Positions 14,254-17,201 of a stretch of DNA of 17,201 nt are shown piece by piece (the stretch's first letter is position 1; each line of letters opens with the position of its first letter). Position numbers and translations under genes: made by a program. The stretch is taken from NCBI GenBank assembly GCA_900549535.1, contig UROR01000033.1, positions 1-17,201 on the forward strand, in the 5' to 3' direction. The stretch is from an uncultured Collinsella sp. (GTDB lineage Bacteria > Actinomycetota > Coriobacteriia > Coriobacteriales > Coriobacteriaceae). A model generated the notes under the pieces. That model was not told where the DNA came from, did no database searches, and saw only the letters and a program-made list of their open reading frames with translations.

Positions 14254-14722
14254 GGTCGCCCTCCTCTAGGATCAATTTGAGCTTCGATCGACCGCGAGCT
14301 AAACGCGTTCGAACGGTCGCGGCTGGCACATGCAGTAACTCGGCAATCTCTGCGGTCGAAAAGCCCAGATAGTAATAGAGCACGATGGGAACACGGAATC
14401 GCTCCGGAAGTCGCATAACGTCTGACAGGACCGCCTTGGTCTCATCCTGCGCCGCCGAAAGCGAATCGGCCAGGTTCTCAATATCCTCCACACGCCTCCA
14501 TGGCTTTCGAAAGAGCGATTTACATTCATTGATCGTGACCCGGATAAGCCATCGACGAAGATGCTCCCAGCTTTCAAAATGCGTATCGCTTTTGAGCAAC
14601 TTAAGAAAGACGTCTTGTGCAACATCGTCGGCATCGGCGCGATCGCGCAGGTACGTCAATGCGATTCGAAACACGACATCCCGGTGATCTTCGACCGCCT
14701 GTCTAAAAGCTTGTTCTTCCAT
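14204..14722 (-). CDS. ECF-type RNA polymerase sigma factor
   Basis: The 172-aa protein has only sigma regions 2 and 4. Region 2 covers about 1-75, with RDRADADDVAQDVFLKLL and the -10 recognition part WEHLRRWLIRVTINECKSLF. Region 4 covers about 98-150, with LPERFRVPIVLYYYLGFSTA and the helix-turn-helix TAEIAELLHVPAATVRTRLA, then GRSKLK. The start is ATG 14722, because GGGAGGTGA ends 2 nt before it; the GTG at 14728 lies within that binding site. A sigma-W-like promoter, TGAAAC-N17-CGTA, lies upstream, so it probably activates its own gene. The last dozen residues are encoded in the overlap with the anti-sigma gene. It lies between rpoC and rpsL and is unrelated in function to either. Confidence 0.92.
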   Translation of the reverse strand: MEEQAFRQAVEDHRDVVFRIALTYLRDRADADDVAQDVFLKLLKSDTHFESWEHLRRWLIRVTINECKSLFRKPWRRVEDIENLADSLSAAQDETKAVLSDVMRLPERFRVPIVLYYYLGFSTAEIAELLHVPAATVRTRLARGRSKLKLILEEGDREIQSNQAGLRVHPSR

Positions 14723-14772
14723 AATCACCTCCCGGTGACGTTAATGGTTCTCGATGAGGCCCTCACCATAGA

Positions 14773-14799
14773 TACGCTCTGGCCGGACGAATTGTTTCA
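14773..14799 (-). promoter_or_regulatory. ECF-type promoter of the sigma / anti-sigma operon
   Basis: On the minus strand TGAAAC (14799-14794) is followed after 17 nt by CGTA (14776-14773). This matches the TGAAAC/CGTA pattern of Bacillus ECF promoters (sigma-W, -X and -M), whose spacer is usually about 16. Transcription would start near 14766, about 44 nt before the sigma ATG. Autoregulation is inferred from this match. Confidence 0.68.
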
Positions 14800-14888
14800 A
14801 ATTCAAGCAGGAAAAACCTACCAAAATAAACCTGTCCTTTATTGGCAAGGGATCAATGGAACGCAACAGGTTGAGCATACGCAAGCGA

Positions 14889-14988
14889 GCGGCCCCCAGA
14901 GCGTACAAGGTGGCATGAAAAAGGCAGGGCATTGACCTTTTGGTCATGCCCTGCCTTTTGAATGACAGATTGTAGCTCTGGGGGCCGC
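14889..14988. repeat. Outer inverted repeat enclosing the rpoC terminator
   Basis: GCGGCCCCCAGAGC (14889-14902) is exactly complementary to 14975-14988. The stem continues with TACAA/TTGTA after one bulged base. Inside it lies the terminator hairpin at 14919-14959, so the whole is a nested palindrome of 100 bp. The left arm lies beyond the point where the terminator should stop rpoC transcripts, so the outer stem would form only in readthrough RNA or in DNA. Confidence 0.75.
14914..14959 (-). terminator. Intrinsic terminator downstream of rpoC
   Basis: AAAAGGCAGGGCAT-(T)-GACC pairs with GGTCATGCCCTGCCTTTT across a TTTT loop (14919-14959), an 18-bp stem with one bulge. On the minus strand a run of T follows (CCTTTTTCATG). 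The stem is also flanked by T on the plus strand, so it could work in both directions. It lies 74 nt after the rpoC stop. Confidence 0.88.
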
Positions 14989-14991
14989 GCA

Positions 14992-15026
14992 GCGACGGAG
15001 GTCGCCGCCGTTCGTTAGAACGGCGG
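14992..15026 (-). other. Two hairpins in the rpoC 3' untranslated region
   Basis: CCGCCGTTC (15005-15013) pairs with GAACGGCGG (15018-15026) around GTTA. GCGAC (14992-14996) pairs with GTCGC (15001-15005). They lie just after the rpoC stop. No T-run follows, so they are not terminators themselves. They may protect the mRNA end. Confidence 0.55.
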
Positions 15027-15032
15027 AACTAG

Positions 15033-17144
15033 TTACTCCTCGTCGTTGTCCTTGGCCTCTTCGGCGTCGTCGGTGTCTACGAGCTGGTTGAGCAGCTCGT
15101 CGAGGGAAGCCATGTCCTCGTTGATGGCACCGTTGGCGGGAGCCTTCTTGTCGTCGATCGGGGCGCCCAGGAGCTCCTCGTCCTCGTCGGCGTGATGCGT
15201 CGGAGCAGCGGAGGTGCCCAGCAGGATGTCGTCCGGACCATCAGGGCTAAAGACCATCTGCAGCAGCTGCGAGAGGTCTTCCTCGTCGGCGACGTCGTCG
15301 TTGTTCTCGAGGATGTAGAGCAGGTCGTGGGCCTCGAGGCCGTCACGGAGCTCCTCGATCGCCTTAGCACCGATACCGTCGATGCGCAGCAGATCCTCCT
15401 CGGACTTGCCGACCAGATCGCCGACCGTCTCGATGCCGACCTCGCTGAACTTGTTGGTCCAGCGCTGCGACACGCCCAGGTCGTCGAACAGGTACAGGCG
15501 AGCCTTCTCGGCGGAGATGGTGTGGCCGTTGCGGGTGAACGAACCGTCAGCACCGCCGAACTCGTCGTAGCCGGCCCAGTCGAGCTGCTGCGGGAGCTGC
15601 TCGTCCAGGTCCTTGAGCTCCACAGGAGCCCACTCGGGCAGGGACTTGGCGTTGGGCGAAGCCGGGCCGTCGATGTCGACATAGCCGTCGGCCGTGCGAT
15701 ACGTCAGCTTGGCGTTGGCGTACGGCTTGAGGCCGGTACCGGCCGGGATCTTCTTACCGACGATGACGTTGGACTTAAGGTCGAGCAGGTGGTCGACCTT
15801 GCCCTCGATGGCAGCCTCGGTAAGGACGCCAGCGGTACGGATGAACGAAGCGCTCGACAGCCAGGAGTCGATGTTGGACGCGACCTTGAGCGTACCCAGG
15901 ATGACGGGCTCGGCCACGGGAGCCTGACCGCCCAGACGGGCAACGCGCTCGACCTCGTCGGCGAACTCGTAGCGGTCGACGTACTGACCAAGCAGGTACT
16001 TGGAGTCGCCGGGGTTGGTGATCTGAACGCGACGCAGCATCTGACGTGCGAGTACCTCGATGTGCTTGTCGTTCAGGTCAACGCCCTGGCTGGTGTAGAC
16101 GTCCTTGACGCTCTCGACGAAGGTGTGCATCGTCGACTCGATGTCGGTCAGCTTGCGCAGGTTGCGGAAGTTGACGAAGCCCTTGGTGATCTGGTCGCCG
16201 GCGCGAACCTCGCAGCCGTCCTCGATCTCGGGCATAAAGCGAACCGAAGCGGGGACGCGACGCTCGTCGAGGACACGGGTGTGATCCTCGGAGTCGGTGA
16301 GCGTCAGCACGTACTCGGACTTCTCGGGCTTGATCGAGAGGTGACCGGAGTACGGAGCCAGCTCGGCCTCGCGACCCAGAATCTTCTCGTTGACGTTGCC
16401 GACGATATCGAACATACGGCTGACCGTAGGCAGACCCTGCGTAATATCGTCGACGCCAGCGACGCCGCCGGAGTGAATGGTACGCATCGTAAGCTGCGTA
16501 CCGGGCTCGCCGATGGACTGGGCGGCAATAATGCCGACGGCAGTACCGATGGCGACCGGACGACGGGTGGAAAGATCCCAGCCGTAGCACTTCTGGCACA
16601 CGCCGTACTTGGAGCGGCAGGTGAGCAGTGCGCGAAGCTTGACCTTCTTAAGGCCGGCATCGACCATCTTCTGGATGTCAGCGACCTTCTCGATGTAGAC
16701 GTCCTGCTCAAAGAGCACGGTGCCATCGGGAGCCACGCCGTCCTCGATGAAGCAACGGCCGACGAGGGCGGTGTTGAGGGCGGGGGTGCCGGGGATGATG
16801 AGGTTGTAGGGGACGCCCTCGTGCGTACCGCAGTCCTCCTCGCGGACGATGACGTCCTGGGCCACGTCGACCAGACGACGGGTCAGGTAACCGGAGTCCG
16901 AGGTGTGGGATGCGGTATCGACCAGGCCCTTACGGGCGCCGTAGGTCGAAATGAAGTACTCGAGCGGCAGCAGGCCCTCGCGGAAGTTCGCCTTAATGGG
17001 AAGGTCGATCGTCTCGCCGGACATGTCTGCCATCAGGCCACGCATGCCGCCGAGCTGACGCAGCTGGGTCTTAGAACCACGGGCGCCGGAGTCGGCCATC
17101 ATGTAGAGCGGGTTCTCCTCGTCTAACAAGTCGAGCATTAGCAC
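15033..17144 (-). CDS. rpoC: DNA-directed RNA polymerase subunit beta' (C-terminal part, alpha-CTD-like domain at the end)
   Basis: This is the C-terminal part of beta', 703 aa from the GTG just behind an in-frame TAA. ADSGARGSKTQLRQLGGMRG (17-36) leads into the F-loop. The bridge helix is at about 62-91 (FISTYGARKGLVDTASHTSD), the zinc cysteines are Cys105, Cys176, Cys183 and Cys186, and the trigger loop is at about 205-245 (IIAAQSIGEPGTQLTMRTIH). After IPAGTG (466-471), near where beta' usually ends, about 230 further residues follow. Residues 550-614 (DNA 15300-15497) form a helix-hairpin-helix region like the alpha-subunit CTD, with VGIETVGDLVGKSEEDLLRI. Residues 615-703 are very acidic. 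The gene normally continues upstream and the frame does so beyond the TAA, so this is a fragment of rpoC and not a separate gene, unless the split is real. Confidence 0.93.
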   Translation of the reverse strand: MLMLDLLDEENPLYMMADSGARGSKTQLRQLGGMRGLMADMSGETIDLPIKANFREGLLPLEYFISTYGARKGLVDTASHTSDSGYLTRRLVDVAQDVIVREEDCGTHEGVPYNLIIPGTPALNTALVGRCFIEDGVAPDGTVLFEQDVYIEKVADIQKMVDAGLKKVKLRALLTCRSKYGVCQKCYGWDLSTRRPVAIGTAVGIIAAQSIGEPGTQLTMRTIHSGGVAGVDDITQGLPTVSRMFDIVGNVNEKILGREAELAPYSGHLSIKPEKSEYVLTLTDSEDHTRVLDERRVPASVRFMPEIEDGCEVRAGDQITKGFVNFRNLRKLTDIESTMHTFVESVKDVYTSQGVDLNDKHIEVLARQMLRRVQITNPGDSKYLLGQYVDRYEFADEVERVARLGGQAPVAEPVILGTLKVASNIDSWLSSASFIRTAGVLTEAAIEGKVDHLLDLKSNVIVGKKIPAGTGLKPYANAKLTYRTADGYVDIDGPASPNAKSLPEWAPVELKDLDEQLPQQLDWAGYDEFGGADGSFTRNGHTISAEKARLYLFDDLGVSQRWTNKFSEVGIETVGDLVGKSEEDLLRIDGIGAKAIEELRDGLEAHDLLYILENNDDVADEEDLSQLLQMVFSPDGPDDILLGTSAAPTHHADEDEELLGAPIDDKKAPANGAINEDMASLDELLNQLVDTDDAEEAKDNDEE

Positions 17145-17201
17145 TTAGACCTTGTCGGTACAAGCGGTCCACTCGTTAACGACATCTATGTGGCGCTCCG
17201 T
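17145..17201 (-). pseudogene. rpoC: Upstream rpoC coding sequence ending at an in-frame TAA (partial)
   Basis: The minus strand from 17201 reads TERHIDVVNEWTACTDKV and then TAA at 17147-17145, in the same frame as the downstream rpoC part. The residues before and after the stop align with other beta' proteins (V-T-x-L-L-x-D pattern) without a gap, so a single codon is at fault. ATA, TGT, CTA, TTG and TTA codons cluster within about 80 nt around it, unlike the GC-ending codons further into the gene. A sequencing or assembly error near a contig end, a degraded copy or a true split are all possible. Confidence 0.6.

Noticed and set aside
14741..14947. Small 68-codon minus-strand frame between rpoC and the sigma gene
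   Set aside because: Its start lies inside the rpoC terminator hairpin and it runs through the ECF promoter. It has no ribosome binding site and no recognisable feature.
15192..17126. 644-codon plus-strand open frame opposite rpoC
   Set aside because: Same antisense artefact; low-complexity Leu/Val/Asp composition and no ribosome binding site.
1..17201. CRISPR arrays, tRNA or rRNA genes, insertion sequences with transposase
   Set aside because: No regularly spaced repeats, cloverleaf-like sequence, rRNA-like stretch or transposase motif was seen by eye on either strand.

Overview
The window looks like chromosomal core DNA from a high-GC Gram-positive bacterium, most probably a member of the Coriobacteriia such as Collinsella. 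This assignment rests on the protein sequences as recalled and on G/C-rich third codon positions; no search was run. Every gene except birA is on the minus strand. Nearly all the coding capacity is housekeeping: type II fatty-acid synthesis, translation and RNA polymerase.

Region 1 (1-8147, minus). A compact fatty-acid initiation and elongation operon reads fabH, acpP, fabK, fabD, fabG, fabF, accB, fabZ, accC, accD and runs off the left edge, where accA would be expected. Genes are separated by 2-52 nt or overlap by 8-13 nt. It encodes the acetyl-CoA carboxylase parts AccB, AccC and AccD, which make malonyl-CoA, and FabD, which loads malonate onto AcpP. It also encodes the condensing enzymes FabH and FabF, the reductase FabG, the dehydratase FabZ and the flavin enoyl reductase FabK. 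This gene order is the one known from Streptococcus-type Firmicutes.

Region 2 (8148-9100). A divergent control region carries two near-identical 18-bp operator-like repeats on either side of a candidate -10 element. It is followed by birA (plus), a biotin ligase without a DNA-binding domain that would biotinylate AccB.

Region 3 (9153-12746, minus). A str-type operon reads rpsL, rpsG, fusA, rpsJ, with a sigma-A-type promoter in front and an intrinsic terminator behind. There is no tuf gene, and rpsJ is the last gene rather than the first gene of an S10 operon. rpsL and rpsJ start with TTG. S12 has Arg at position 88, where Lys is usual.

Region 4 (12747-13176). This gene-free stretch holds a terminator, a perfect 35-bp inverted repeat with a second hairpin in its loop, further hairpins and another terminator.

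Region 5 (13177-14800, minus). An ECF sigma factor and an overlapping membrane-anchored putative anti-sigma protein sit behind a TGAAAC-N17-CGTA promoter, which suggests autoregulation. The module lies between rpoC and rpsL, which are often adjacent in other bacteria.

Region 6 (14889-17201, minus). This holds the rpoC 3' part and its terminator inside a nested palindrome. The beta' C-terminus carries a domain closely resembling the C-terminal domain of the RNA polymerase alpha subunit, followed by an acidic tail. An in-frame TAA interrupts rpoC near the right edge; it may be a sequence error.
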